64,000 nucleotides of DNA from Flammeovirga aprica JL-4 (GCF_012844305.1 NZ_JABANE010000021.1:1-64000); one strand, 5' to 3'. Shown: positions 26,197 through 35,771, counted from the stretch's first letter. Translations and numbers: made by a program. The notes: generated by a model from the letters alone, not told the origin.

Positions 26197-28314
26197 CTAG
26201 GCGTCTTCAGTCGCTAAATCCTCTTTTCTTAAGTTTGAAACGTCATTTAAGAATACTTTCGCCTCTTCAATGTACTGTTTAGCAAACTCTTCTGATGGTT
26301 CGCTTTTGTTGATTCTTAATACATGATCAACAAATGAACCTTCAGCAAAATTGAACTGAGCATCATAGTGTTCTGCAAAACGGTTGATCACCGTCATGTG
26401 GCTGTTTAATTTTACCTTTTTATCTAAAAGCAACGCTTTCGCTGCGTTTACATAGCTACTGTAAGCATGGTAGATCGCATCAGCAAATAAACCTTTCTTG
26501 AAGGCCTCTTCTGCCCAACCTGCTTTCTCCTCTGCTTCGAAGATCAATGTTTGAACTAAGTCAATGATTACACCTGCACACTCACCTACTGCTTTATGCA
26601 ATTGGAATTTATCTTCTTCAGTGTACCAATCCAAGTAATCTTCTGGTGTAAGATCATCCAATACTGCCAATGGCTTTAAGATATCATAGAAGTAATCTTT
26701 ACCTTGACGCTTGTAATAATCTACAAAGTACTCTCCTTCTGTTGAGTTTTCATCATAGTTGTCTACTACAATTCTGAAAGCATCTTCGATTCTCTTACTA
26801 GGAATCTTGATCACTTTATCTGCAATATGAGGAGTGTTTGTACTGTCAAAACCACCACCCAATAAGATTTGAGCTGCTGGCAATAACATTTTGTTCGCCT
26901 TGTTTCTCAACGAACTACCGTGAATACCAAATTGAGCGATCGTATGCTGACCACATGCGTTAGGACACCCACTGATTTTTATTTTGAAAGTATCATCCGT
27001 CACTAAGTCAGGATATTCTACTTTTACTAAATCTTCTAAAACTCTAGCAATACCAGTACTTGATGAGATACCCAATACACAAGTATCAGTACCTGGACAA
27101 GCTGTGATATCTGCTGTAGTATCGTACCCTAGTTCAGCAAAACCGATTTTATCTAACTCATTGTAGATCGCTTTCAAATCAGCTTCACGAACGTACTTTA
27201 ATAAGATACCTTGGCGGATTGTTAATCTAAAATCGTCAGCAGTATACTTCTCTACGATTTTGATTAATTCTCTAGCTGTCTTTGTATCAAAGTTACCTAA
27301 AGTCAAACGAACTAAGATACCGTAGAAACCTTCTTGCTTTTGAGCAAATACGTTCGCTTCTTTCCACTTTTGGAATTTCGCTTCGTCCGTTACTTCTACT
27401 TCAACAGCAGCGTGTTCTTGAGGAAGAACTACTGAATCCACTTTAGATCTGTCTACCCAAATCTCTTGGTTTTTCAATGATTTTCTTTCCTCTTCTGCTA
27501 AACGTAATAATTCTTCTTTACCGATATCCTGTAACAAGAACTTCATTCTTGCTTTCATTCTACGGTTACGCTCACCATGACGGTCAAATACTCTTACTAA
27601 TGACTCAATGAAAGGAATTAATTTTTCCTCTTCCATAAACTCAGCAGCAGTTTCAGCGATGTAAGGCTGTGCACCTAAACCACCACCGATTAGTACTTTA
27701 AAACCTCTTCTTTCCTCACCATCAATTGTTTTTACTACCGGAATAGCTCCAACATCATGAATAAATGCAAAAGCTGTATCTGCTTCTGATGAAGAGAATG
27801 CGATTTTGAACTTACGTCCCATCTCTTGACAGATAGGATTTCTTAAGAAGTACTCAAATGTAGCGTGAGCATAAGGAGTTACATCAAATGGCTCTTCTGC
27901 ATCAATACCTGCTTTTTCTGAAGCAGTGATGTTTCTTACTGTGTTACCACAAGCCTCTCTTAATGTAACTTCGTCCTTCTCTAGCTCAGCCCATAATTGT
28001 GGAGCATCATCTAAAGAAACGTAGTGAATTTGAATATCCTGACGTGTAGTGATATGCAATTTACCATTAGAGTACGTATCAGAAACCTCACAAATACGGT
28101 TCAATTGTCTCATTGTCAATTTACCGTAAGGTATCTTAATACGAATCATTTGTACACCAGGCTGACGCTGACCATAAACACCTCTCGCTAAACGAAGGCT
28201 ACGGAATTTTTCGTCATCAATATTTCCCTCATGAAACAATCTGATTTTCTTCTCTAAATCTAAGATATCCTGCTCCACTACTGGGTTTTCAAGTTCGGTT
28301 CTAAAGCTACGCAT
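26197..28314 (-). CDS. nirA: Siroheme-[4Fe-4S] nitrite/sulfite reductase with C-terminal HEPN-like extension
   Basis: A 705-residue protein, well above the usual 510-590. Residues ~1-560 are a duplicated nitrite/sulfite-reductase core with the siroheme-side RQD (THTTRQDIQ-like region near 95), GNTVRNITASEKAGID, KFKIAFS, and the four [4Fe-4S]/siroheme cysteines as CPGTDTC (C-x5-C) and SGCPNAC (C-x3-C). Residues ~570-680 add a helical domain with GLFADAIYHAYSSYVNAAKALLL, resembling a HEPN fold. It reduces nitrite to ammonium (or sulfite to sulfide) with ferredoxin-type electrons. SUMT next door and the nitrate transporter nearby favour nitrite. Sulfite cannot be excluded from sequence alone. 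Confidence 0.85.
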   Translation of the reverse strand: MRSFRTELENPVVEQDILDLEKKIRLFHEGNIDDEKFRSLRLARGVYGQRQPGVQMIRIKIPYGKLTMRQLNRICEVSDTYSNGKLHITTRQDIQIHYVSLDDAPQLWAELEKDEVTLREACGNTVRNITASEKAGIDAEEPFDVTPYAHATFEYFLRNPICQEMGRKFKIAFSSSEADTAFAFIHDVGAIPVVKTIDGEERRGFKVLIGGGLGAQPYIAETAAEFMEEEKLIPFIESLVRVFDRHGERNRRMKARMKFLLQDIGKEELLRLAEEERKSLKNQEIWVDRSKVDSVVLPQEHAAVEVEVTDEAKFQKWKEANVFAQKQEGFYGILVRLTLGNFDTKTARELIKIVEKYTADDFRLTIRQGILLKYVREADLKAIYNELDKIGFAELGYDTTADITACPGTDTCVLGISSSTGIARVLEDLVKVEYPDLVTDDTFKIKISGCPNACGQHTIAQFGIHGSSLRNKANKMLLPAAQILLGGGFDSTNTPHIADKVIKIPSKRIEDAFRIVVDNYDENSTEGEYFVDYYKRQGKDYFYDILKPLAVLDDLTPEDYLDWYTEEDKFQLHKAVGECAGVIIDLVQTLIFEAEEKAGWAEEAFKKGLFADAIYHAYSSYVNAAKALLLDKKVKLNSHMTVINRFAEHYDAQFNFAEGSFVDHVLRINKSEPSEEFAKQYIEEAKVFLNDVSNLRKEDLATEDA

Positions 28315-28381
28315 GATGAGTATATTACTAGTTTTATATCTTATTCCCTATCGATTTACTATACTAATAGTAAAAATGAAA

Positions 28382-28401
28382 AGACCATTATCCTATGGTC
28401 T
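28382..28401 (-). promoter_or_regulatory. Hairpin in the leader of the reductase gene
   Basis: AGACCAT (28382-28388) pairs with ATGGTCT (28395-28401) around a 6-nt loop. On the minus strand it is followed by TTTTC, 68 nt before the reductase ATG. It could be a leader attenuator or the end of a short upstream transcript. Confidence 0.35.
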
Positions 28402-28440
28402 CATGCAATTTTAAGGAGGAAAATAAATATTTCAAAAGAA

Positions 28441-28469
28441 AAAGGGATATTTCTTATAAATATCCCTTT
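28441..28469. terminator. Perfect stem-loop with A/T flanks
   Basis: AAAGGGATATTT (28441-28452) pairs with AAATATCCCTTT (28458-28469) around a 5-nt loop, with A and T runs on both sides. It works in either direction and lies between the malic enzyme and reductase genes. Confidence 0.75.
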
Positions 28470-28590
28470 TTAAGTATGTTTTCATTACAAAAAAGATAGA
28501 ATCAGCCTTTTAATTATGGTGACTTGCATTACTTTTTTCAAAATAAAAAAAGTATATAATTTACACTTATTCATCCTTTTATTGAAGAAA

Positions 28591-28634
28591 AATCAAGTCA
28601 GATTCCAAATTAGTTTTGATCATCTGACTTGATT
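28591..28634 (-). terminator. Terminator of the malic enzyme gene
   Basis: AATCAAGTCAGA (28591-28602) and TCTGACTTGATT (28623-28634) form a 12-bp stem, with a T-rich minus-strand tail, 11 bp after the stop codon. Confidence 0.8.
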
Positions 28635-28645
28635 GTTATTTCAAA

Positions 28646-30925
28646 TTAAACTTGATTTTGTGCATCAAGATTTGCAATTGTAATCATATCCAAAATTTGC
28701 TGTACATTGGCTCCCATTTCAAGAACATGGGCAGGTTTTTTCATACCCATTACAATTGGACCAACAACAGTTGAATCAGAAACTTCTTCTAACATTTTCA
28801 ATGCAATATTTGCAGATGAAAGGTTAGGGAAGATTAAAACGTTGGCTGATTTTTCTGCTAACTCTGAGAATGGGAAGTTGGTCTTCGTCTTCTCTGGGTT
28901 CAATGCAAAGTCAGCTTGGATATCACCATCCACTACCAAGTTAGGATTTCTTTCCTTCAAGATTTCTCTTGCTTGTCTCATCTTAGAAGCGTCATCACCT
29001 TTCTTCGATGCTCCAAAGTTAGAATAACTTAGCAATGCAACTCTTGGCTCCAACTTAAAGAATTCTTTTACTCTCTTAGTCACAGCTTCAGTGATCTCTA
29101 CAATTTCTTGTTTTGTAGGGTTCTCGATCATCGTTGTATCTGCGAAGAATAATGGTCCTTTGTTGGTCAATACCATATACATTGTAGCTACTGGCTTGTC
29201 ATCTACAGTACCGATTACACGAAGTGAAGGTGCTAATGATGAAATATAGTTACGGTGAATACCGGCAATCATTGCGTCAGCATCACCTTGTTCTACCATC
29301 ATTGAAGCAAAATAACTTCGCTTACTCATTAAGTCATGAGCTTCATAGAGTGTAGTACCCATTCTCTGACGTTTCGCATAGAATTTCTGACCGTATTCTT
29401 CACGCTTCTCTTTACTGTCATCAGATCTTGGATTTAGAATTTCTGCATTCATCAATTCATCCAATTCCAATGCTTCGATCATCGCTTTGATTCTCGAACG
29501 GCGTCCTAATAAGATTGGCTCAATAATACCTTCATCCATGGCAATACGCGCAGCTCTCAATACATGCGGATTATCTGCTTCAGCAAATACCACACGCTTG
29601 CAAGCATTTTTGGCTTTCACACCTAAACGACGCATAATGTCATTACCAGTACCCATTCTTTGGATCAGCTCCTCTTTGTAAGCTTCCATATCATCAATAG
29701 TAGCTTGAGCTACACCACTGTCCATAGCGGCTTGAGCAACTGCTGGTGCTACTGTTGTCAATAAACGAGTATCTAATGGTTTTGGAATAAAGTAGTCTCT
29801 ACCAAAAATCAAACGGTCTACATTGTAAGCTTGAGTTACTGCTTCTGGCACTGGCTCTTTCGCTAATTCTGCAATCGCTCTAACACAAGCCAATTTCATT
29901 TCCTCATTAATTTCAGTCGCTCTAACATCTAAAGCTCCTCTGAAAATATATGGGAAACCTAATACGTTGTTCACTTGGTTAGGATGATCAGAACGACCTG
30001 TAGCCATCATTACATCATCTCTAGTACTCATCGCTAAATCGTATGCGATTTCTGGCGTAGGGTTCGCCAATGCAAAAACGATAGGGTTCTCAGCCATAGA
30101 TTTCAACATCTCAGCAGTCATCACATTTCCTTTAGACAATCCTAAGAAAACGTCTGCTCCTACTAATGCTTCTTCTAAATTGTGAACATCGATGTCAGTA
30201 GCTAAATCTAATTTGTTACCCGTTAAACCTTCTCTGTCTTTACGGATGACACCTCTACTGTCACAAACAATGGCATTCTCTCTTTGAACTCCTAATTCAA
30301 AGAATATATTAATACATGATACTGCCGATGCACCTGCACCTGACACTACCACTCTCAAATCTTTTAAGTCTTTACCGATAATTTCAGCGGCATTCAATAA
30401 AGCAGCACCAGAAATGATAGCCGTACCATGCTGATCATCATGCATGACAGGAATGTTCATTTCCTTCTTTAAAGTCTGCTCGATTTCAAAACAATCTGGT
30501 GCTTTAATATCCTCAAGGTTGATACCACCGAAAGTTGGCTCTAAAGTCTTACATGCTTCAATAAATTTCTTTGGATCTCTGGCGTCTAATTCAATATCAA
30601 AAACGTCGATACCTGCAAAGATTTTGAATAATACACCTTTACCTTCCATTACAGGTTTAGAGGCTTCAGGACCAATATCTCCTAAACCTAAAACGGCTGT
30701 ACCATTGGAAACTACTCCCACTAAGTTACCCTTAGCTGTATATTTATAAACATCTTCCTTTCTTTCTGCAATTTCCAAACATGGATCTGCCACACCTGGA
30801 GAATAAGCTAAAGAAAGGTCACGTTGTGTTTTGGTCTTTTTAGTTGGTATTACTTCAATTTTACCCGGAATAGGCTGTTCATGGTACTCTAATGAGTCCT
30901 TTTTACGTATTACGTTTTTAGACAT
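28646..30925 (-). CDS. maeB: NADP-dependent malic enzyme fused to a phosphotransacetylase-like domain (MaeB type)
   Basis: A 759-residue protein of the MaeB type, which decarboxylates malate to pyruvate with NADP. Residues ~1-425 are malic enzyme: SLAYSPGVADPCLEI, YKYTAKGNLVGVVSNGTAVLGLGDIGP, PVMHDDQHGTAII (metal and catalytic region), VVSGAGASAVSCI (NADP fold), and FALANPTPEI. Residues ~430-759 are a phosphate acetyl/butyryltransferase-like domain (KRVVFAEADNPHVLRAA; PNLSSANIALKMLE), which in MaeB proteins is regulatory, sensing acetyl-CoA, rather than catalytic. It is a single gene with its own terminator. The protein is cytosolic and links the TCA cycle with NADPH and pyruvate supply. Confidence 0.95.
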   Translation of the reverse strand: MSKNVIRKKDSLEYHEQPIPGKIEVIPTKKTKTQRDLSLAYSPGVADPCLEIAERKEDVYKYTAKGNLVGVVSNGTAVLGLGDIGPEASKPVMEGKGVLFKIFAGIDVFDIELDARDPKKFIEACKTLEPTFGGINLEDIKAPDCFEIEQTLKKEMNIPVMHDDQHGTAIISGAALLNAAEIIGKDLKDLRVVVSGAGASAVSCINIFFELGVQRENAIVCDSRGVIRKDREGLTGNKLDLATDIDVHNLEEALVGADVFLGLSKGNVMTAEMLKSMAENPIVFALANPTPEIAYDLAMSTRDDVMMATGRSDHPNQVNNVLGFPYIFRGALDVRATEINEEMKLACVRAIAELAKEPVPEAVTQAYNVDRLIFGRDYFIPKPLDTRLLTTVAPAVAQAAMDSGVAQATIDDMEAYKEELIQRMGTGNDIMRRLGVKAKNACKRVVFAEADNPHVLRAARIAMDEGIIEPILLGRRSRIKAMIEALELDELMNAEILNPRSDDSKEKREEYGQKFYAKRQRMGTTLYEAHDLMSKRSYFASMMVEQGDADAMIAGIHRNYISSLAPSLRVIGTVDDKPVATMYMVLTNKGPLFFADTTMIENPTKQEIVEITEAVTKRVKEFFKLEPRVALLSYSNFGASKKGDDASKMRQAREILKERNPNLVVDGDIQADFALNPEKTKTNFPFSELAEKSANVLIFPNLSSANIALKMLEEVSDSTVVGPIVMGMKKPAHVLEMGANVQQILDMITIANLDAQNQV

Positions 30926-31200
30926 ACCTGATTACTTTATGTTTTGTGTATTTAGTACTTAGAAATAATGATCGATTATTAAATGCTACGAAAACTTATA
31001 TCGTGGTACTCTGTTTAATTTAATGAGTGTCTATAATCGAAGTCAAAAGTAGTTACTTTCGTTTGGATTAAAAATTAGTTTTCTTTATTCTGTAAAGTTT
31101 TTTATAATTTAGAGTAAGTTTGGCTTCTCCCATTAAAGAAAACTGGGAACCAAACCAACACTCAAGTCAAATTCAGTCTTACTTAATCATACATCAAACT

Positions 31201-31734
31201 ATGAAATTCTGTAGCAATTGCGGTAATGGAGATTTAGAATATATTATTCCAGAAGGGGATCATAAGCACCGCTATTACTGCCCAAATTGTGATACTATAC
31301 ATTATCAAAACCCAAGAATCATAGCGGGATGCGTTCCTATGTATGAAGGGAAAGTATTATTGGCAAAAAGAGCTATTGAACCGCGTTATGGTTTCTGGAA
31401 CCTTCCTGCGGGATTTTTAGAAAATGGGGAAAGCCCTGAGGATGGAGCATTGAGAGAACTCTTTGAAGAGACTGGTGCCAAAGGTGAAGTCAACCGCTTA
31501 CATACGGTATTTTCACTTCCTAATTTTAATCAGGTGTACCTTTTATTCTTAGTGGATTTAACTTCAGAGGAATATGAAGCGACTACTTCTGAAAGTTTGG
31601 AAGTACGCTTTTTTGAGCTGGATGAAATTCCATGGAAGGAGATCGCTTTTGAATCTTCTACATTTGCTTTAGAAAGCTACATTGCTTCCCCTTCCAAGGA
31701 AAAAGTGAATCTGGGTCAATTTGTAAAATACTAA
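31201..31734 (+). CDS. NUDIX hydrolase with N-terminal zinc ribbon
   Basis: A 177-residue protein from the ATG at 31201; the frame runs back to a TTG at 31120, but the family begins at MKFCSNCG. The zinc ribbon has Cys4/Cys7 and Cys27/Cys30 (CSNCG and YCPNC). The NUDIX box G-x5-E-x7-REUxEExGU is complete: GFLENGESPEDGALRELFEE plus TGA (residues 71-93). NUDIX enzymes cleave nucleoside diphosphates linked to another group. The zinc-ribbon subgroup includes NADH pyrophosphatase-like and ADP-ribose pyrophosphatase-like members, so the substrate is not fixed. It is divergent from the malic enzyme gene and convergent with the PHP gene, 9 bp away. Confidence 0.9.
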   Translation: MKFCSNCGNGDLEYIIPEGDHKHRYYCPNCDTIHYQNPRIIAGCVPMYEGKVLLAKRAIEPRYGFWNLPAGFLENGESPEDGALRELFEETGAKGEVNRLHTVFSLPNFNQVYLLFLVDLTSEEYEATTSESLEVRFFELDEIPWKEIAFESSTFALESYIASPSKEKVNLGQFVKY

Positions 31735-31743
31735 CCGAGGATA

Positions 31744-32601
31744 TTAAGGCAGGTAAACGCCTTTTTCATCAAATGGGAAAGGTTGCCATTCTCCGTCCCA
31801 TAGTACATGCATGGTTTTGAATCCTATTTCTTTAAGTTGTAATGCTGTCTCTGCAAAACCTTTGGTAATTTCTGCTGTAGTATGAGCATCAGAGCTTAAG
31901 GTAATTGGTATATTTTTTTCGAGTACTTTTTCTAAAATCCACGGACTAGGGTACAGTTGTGAATAGCCTTTGTAAAAACCTCTAGTATTCACTTCTACAA
32001 TAATGTTTTTGGCTTTGATAACTTCAAGGTATTTTTCAATTAATTCCTGATACCATTCTTCACTTTCCTCAAACCATTTACCCGTAGAGTTGTGCATTTT
32101 CATTTTATCCAAATGCCCTAATACTGTAGGTGTATCCTCTTCAATCATTTTGATATTTAAGTCCACATATCTTTGGAAGGCTCTTTGTATACTTCCTCCA
32201 AAAATCTCCTGCAATCCTTTATCATAATGCGTTTTTGTGTAGTCAATCTCCCAGTAATTTCCATCCTCAAACTGATTGACATAGTGCACTGACCCCACTG
32301 AATAATCTAATTCTCTAAAATTATGCACACCGCATCTTCCCTCAATATAATCCACTTCTAATCCTGCATAAATCTGTATCTGACCTTTGTATTTTTCTTT
32401 GAGACGATCAATTTCAGCTAAGTATTCACGATAATTTTCCATTTTCATATTCCATGTAGAAGGAAACGGAACAGGTGAATGCGTAGAGAATCCATAAGAT
32501 TTCACATTTTGCTCAATCGCCGCAATTATATAGTCTTCTAAAGGTGATTTACCATCATCGTAAAAGGTATGGCTGTGAAAATTGGTCCATGAAGGTTTCA
32601 T
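31744..32601 (-). CDS. PHP-domain phosphatase, HisJ/HisK-like
   Basis: A 285-residue PHP-superfamily metal-dependent phosphoesterase. The start at 32601 (MKPSWTNFHSHTFYDDG) puts the first metal motif H-x-H near the N-terminus, as is usual; the frame extends 20 codons further upstream. Other metal-site regions are FSTHSPVPFPS, GLEVDYIEG, SVHYVN, LGHLDKMKM and LSSDAHTT. Domain order and length fit HisJ-type histidinol-phosphate phosphatase. No other histidine gene is in the window, so the physiological substrate is tentative. The protein is cytosolic. Confidence 0.87.
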   Translation of the reverse strand: MKPSWTNFHSHTFYDDGKSPLEDYIIAAIEQNVKSYGFSTHSPVPFPSTWNMKMENYREYLAEIDRLKEKYKGQIQIYAGLEVDYIEGRCGVHNFRELDYSVGSVHYVNQFEDGNYWEIDYTKTHYDKGLQEIFGGSIQRAFQRYVDLNIKMIEEDTPTVLGHLDKMKMHNSTGKWFEESEEWYQELIEKYLEVIKAKNIIVEVNTRGFYKGYSQLYPSPWILEKVLEKNIPITLSSDAHTTAEITKGFAETALQLKEIGFKTMHVLWDGEWQPFPFDEKGVYLP

Positions 32602-32786
32602 AATCAATTGTTTATATATTTCATCAATAGTTTCCCTATTAATATAATTTCCATTTGTCAATAAGCCATAGTAATATCTTATTTTTTTATAGACTTGAAG
32701 TAAGATTTATTGTTAAGGTTTTTGCGTGATACATCCATTTTTAATACAATACGTTAAACCTAATCACTACTCAATGACCCAAAACC

Positions 32787-33353
32787 ATGAATATCTTAGT
32801 TGTTTTTGCTCACCCAAACTATAACCAATCCATCATCAACAAAAGATTCGTTGAAGAGATTAAAAAAATCTGTGTTATTGATTTCCATCCGCTCAATGAG
32901 TTGTATCCTGATGGAAATATTGACATTCACTTTGAAAAAAATGCTTTATTGAGAGCTGACAGAGTTGTCCTTCAATTTCCTTTACACTGGTATAATATGT
33001 CTCCTATTTTAAAGAACTATATTAAAAATGTACTAGATCATGGATTTGCTTTTGGAATTAATGGCAATAAATTAAAAGGAAAAGAGCTCCTCACAGCTGT
33101 TACCGTTGGCGGTCCCGAAGAAGCTTATCAAAGAGTAACTGCAAATAGTTTCACCATGGAAGATTTTATTAAGCCTTTTGAGCAAACAGCAATGTTGATG
33201 GGAATGAATTTCAGGAAAACCTATGCAGTCTACAACGCAATAACACTAGGCAGAGAAAATAACACTTCCAAGTTGACAAAATTGGCAAAAGAGTTTATCG
33301 ATCACATTACAGATCCTTACTTAGATCCGAGTATGAGAAAAAAAGTTTCATAG
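32787..33353 (+). CDS. NAD(P)H-dependent flavodoxin-fold oxidoreductase
   Basis: A 188-residue protein of the NAD(P)H:quinone oxidoreductase (KefF/MdaB/YwrO-like) group. The FMN phosphate-loop region is VVFAHPNYNQSIINKRFVEE, then RVVLQFPLHWYNMSPILKNYIKNVLDHGFAFG (family: QFPLYWFSxPAxLKxWxDxVxxxGFAxG), and the GKELLTAVTVGGPEEAY segment near the active site. It would reduce quinones or other electrophiles by two electrons with FMN. It is a single gene, and its stop lies 2 bp from the stop of the convergent membrane-protein gene. Confidence 0.88.
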   Translation: MNILVVFAHPNYNQSIINKRFVEEIKKICVIDFHPLNELYPDGNIDIHFEKNALLRADRVVLQFPLHWYNMSPILKNYIKNVLDHGFAFGINGNKLKGKELLTAVTVGGPEEAYQRVTANSFTMEDFIKPFEQTAMLMGMNFRKTYAVYNAITLGRENNTSKLTKLAKEFIDHITDPYLDPSMRKKVS

Positions 33354-33355
33354 AT

Positions 33356-34264
33356 TTATAATTTCCAGCGAATACTCAAACCAATCACTGAAGGAAGTAA
33401 AATATTGATTCCCCAAATAATCAACGCTGATACAAGTGCAGTATTGGGGTCTAATCCCAAATATTCAAAAATATATAAAGTAGACAATTCTCTAATTCCT
33501 AAATCCAAAAAACCGCCTAAATTGGGTGAGATAGTTTTGATTAAAAAAATAACTGGAACGATAAGCAAAAGAAGCTGAAAAGGTATTGATGGGTCAATAG
33601 AGCGAATTATCAATACAAATTGTAATGTGAACACACAGTAACGTATAAATCCTAATGTCAGCGTAGAGGCTAAGAGTGTAATTGTATATTCTTTTAGTAA
33701 AAGAAAATAACGCTGAAAGAAATGGATAGCTTTTTCATTTTCAGACAGTTTCTTAATCAAAAACAATACAAGAGGAACAACGATGACAAAACATCCAATA
33801 AAAATAGATGTATTTTGAAACTGAATAATGTGATTTCTTAGGAACCATAAAGTACAGGGTATTCCAATCCAGAATGTATGTACTCCTTGTGTCAACTGAC
33901 TTATAAACAAGGCTCCTACAGATTGTTGTCGGTCTACTGATTTGGGTATCGCCCAATACCTCCCCAATGCACTCCCAACGGTTTTCCCTGCTAAAAATGA
34001 TGCACCCAATCCTGAAAGGACTCCTAATAAGGCATTCAGAAGGGAAATATTAAAAAGTGGCTTCAATAAAATTTGCCACCTTTTAGACTCTAATAACCAA
34101 TTCAAAGGCATTAAAGCAAAAGCAACAACCAGAAAGAAAGGAGATTGAATACTTACTTTTTCCCAAGGGGAATAAAAATAAAACTGATAAAGTGCATAAA
34201 TAGCAAAAAGTACGGCAAGGCCTTTAAGGCTATAACTTAATACTTTTTGATACTTTGCTACCAT
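33356..34264 (-). CDS. Polytopic membrane protein, lysylphosphatidylglycerol-synthase TM-like
   Basis: A 302-residue inner-membrane protein from the ATG at 34264, which overlaps the stop of the upstream carrier gene by 7 bp. The longer frame to 34348 lies wholly inside that gene and is unlikely. It has about seven to eight hydrophobic segments, with LLNALLGVLSGLGASFLAGKTVGSALGR and the late IKTISPNLGGFLDLGIRELSTLYIF. This pattern matches the UPF0104/LPG_synthase_TM family, which moves or modifies lipids. There is no soluble aminoacyl-transferase domain, so this is the membrane part only. It is translationally coupled to the YfcC-type carrier. Confidence 0.72.
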   Translation of the reverse strand: MVAKYQKVLSYSLKGLAVLFAIYALYQFYFYSPWEKVSIQSPFFLVVAFALMPLNWLLESKRWQILLKPLFNISLLNALLGVLSGLGASFLAGKTVGSALGRYWAIPKSVDRQQSVGALFISQLTQGVHTFWIGIPCTLWFLRNHIIQFQNTSIFIGCFVIVVPLVLFLIKKLSENEKAIHFFQRYFLLLKEYTITLLASTLTLGFIRYCVFTLQFVLIIRSIDPSIPFQLLLLIVPVIFLIKTISPNLGGFLDLGIRELSTLYIFEYLGLDPNTALVSALIIWGINILLPSVIGLSIRWKL

Positions 34265-35634
34265 ATTCCTAAATACATTGGACCTAATAATAAAACGCCT
34301 GCAACCAACATCAATATAGCAAGAAGTGGTCCCATCCATTTCACCCAAACCTCATAAGGAATTTTTGCAATCGAAAGCACCCCCATTGTCACACCACTTG
34401 TAGGGATAATCAGATTGGTCAAACCATCACCAAATTGAAAGGCTAAAACGGCAATTTGACGGGAAATCCCCAATAAATCACTCAGTGGTGCCATAATAGG
34501 CATTGTCAATGCCGCCTGCCCACTTCCAGAAGGCAAGAACGTATTTAAGAAACTTTGAAAAACAAACATGGCTTCTATAGATGCTACTTTTGGCAATCCA
34601 TTGACCACATTGGCAATTCCATATAAAACGGTATCTATAATTTTTCCATCAGAGGCAATGATCAAAATTCCTTTGCAGAATGCGACTACTAATGCAGCTG
34701 TCATCATCTCTTTGGATCCTTTCACAAAACCATCACTGATTTTATCCACATGTACACCACATACCAAACATGAGATCACGCCTATTGCGAAGAATAAACC
34801 TCCAATTTCAATCATATACCACTCATACTTCGCTACTCCAATAACAAGCATGACAATCCCCAATGCAAAAAGAATTAAAACCAGCATTCTCTGCCAAGTA
34901 AACGGCACTTTTTCAGCACTTTTTAATTCCTCATCAGAACCTACACTTCCAGGCATCAAACTTTTTGATGGATCTGCTGAAATCAGCATTACATAACGCA
35001 TAATATAAGCCACACCGATGGCTGTAAATACCGCCCAGATAAATATTCTGTACTGCCATCCACTAAACAACGGAACTTCAGCAATAGCCTGTGCAATACC
35101 AATCGTAAACGGATTACTCACTGCTCCTGCAAAGCCTACTCCTGCCCCTACAAATGGAATGGCAACTCCCACAATTGGATCCAGCTTCATTGCTTTTGCC
35201 ATGGGGATTGTGACCAGAATAAATACCAACACCTCTTCCGACATACCAAAAGTGGCTCCTGCAATAGAAAAGATGACGATGATGAAAGGAATGATAATTT
35301 TCTTATAGAGTGTATGTTTATTACTCCAGCCTACTAGTTCTTGCAAGCCCGCTTCAATAGCACCCGTAACGTTCATCATACCAAAGGCTCCACCTACAAT
35401 AAAGATGAAAGCAATGATTTCAGAGGCAGAAATAAAACCCTTTAAAGGAGCGGTAAAAAAAGAGGTAATACCCTGAGGAGAAGCCTCCACTCCTTGATAA
35501 GAACCGGGTACTAAAATATTTCTACCGTTCAAAAGTTCTCTACTGTATTCACCTGCGGGGATAAGCCATGTTAGACCAATAAAAATTAATAGAATAACAG
35601 AGGCAATGACTAAAGTGTCTGGAAGTTTTTTCAT
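34258..35634 (-). CDS. YfcC/DcuC-superfamily carrier
   Basis: A 458-residue inner-membrane protein with about 12 hydrophobic segments. It opens with LTWLIPAGEYSREL, and has GGAFGMMNVTGAIEAGL, FGMSEEVLVFILVTIPMAKA, VGFAGAVSNPFTIGIAQAIAEVPLFSGWQYR, and LPSGSGQAALTMPIMAPLSDLLGI. These are marks of YfcC family carriers in the ion-transporter superfamily. Relatives move C4-dicarboxylates, basic amino acids or peptides; the substrate cannot be chosen here. It is the first gene of a two-gene unit with the LPG-synthase-like membrane protein. Confidence 0.87.
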   Translation of the reverse strand: MKKLPDTLVIASVILLIFIGLTWLIPAGEYSRELLNGRNILVPGSYQGVEASPQGITSFFTAPLKGFISASEIIAFIFIVGGAFGMMNVTGAIEAGLQELVGWSNKHTLYKKIIIPFIIVIFSIAGATFGMSEEVLVFILVTIPMAKAMKLDPIVGVAIPFVGAGVGFAGAVSNPFTIGIAQAIAEVPLFSGWQYRIFIWAVFTAIGVAYIMRYVMLISADPSKSLMPGSVGSDEELKSAEKVPFTWQRMLVLILFALGIVMLVIGVAKYEWYMIEIGGLFFAIGVISCLVCGVHVDKISDGFVKGSKEMMTAALVVAFCKGILIIASDGKIIDTVLYGIANVVNGLPKVASIEAMFVFQSFLNTFLPSGSGQAALTMPIMAPLSDLLGISRQIAVLAFQFGDGLTNLIIPTSGVTMGVLSIAKIPYEVWVKWMGPLLAILMLVAGVLLLGPMYLGIW

Positions 35635-35771
35635 TAGGAATTGAATTCAAATCGTTCTGAATGCAAACTTATCGAACACAGAGTAAACAAACTAAAAAAA
35701 ATCACTTTTATTAATGCGTAACATTGACTATTTTTCAAGAATAAATAAAAATTACAATTACATATTTTAAA

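Noticed and set aside
33356..34348. Start of the LPG-synthase-like gene at 34348
   Set aside because: The extra 28 codons lie wholly inside the upstream carrier gene and are not hydrophobic; the ATG at 34264 gives an ordinary short overlap.
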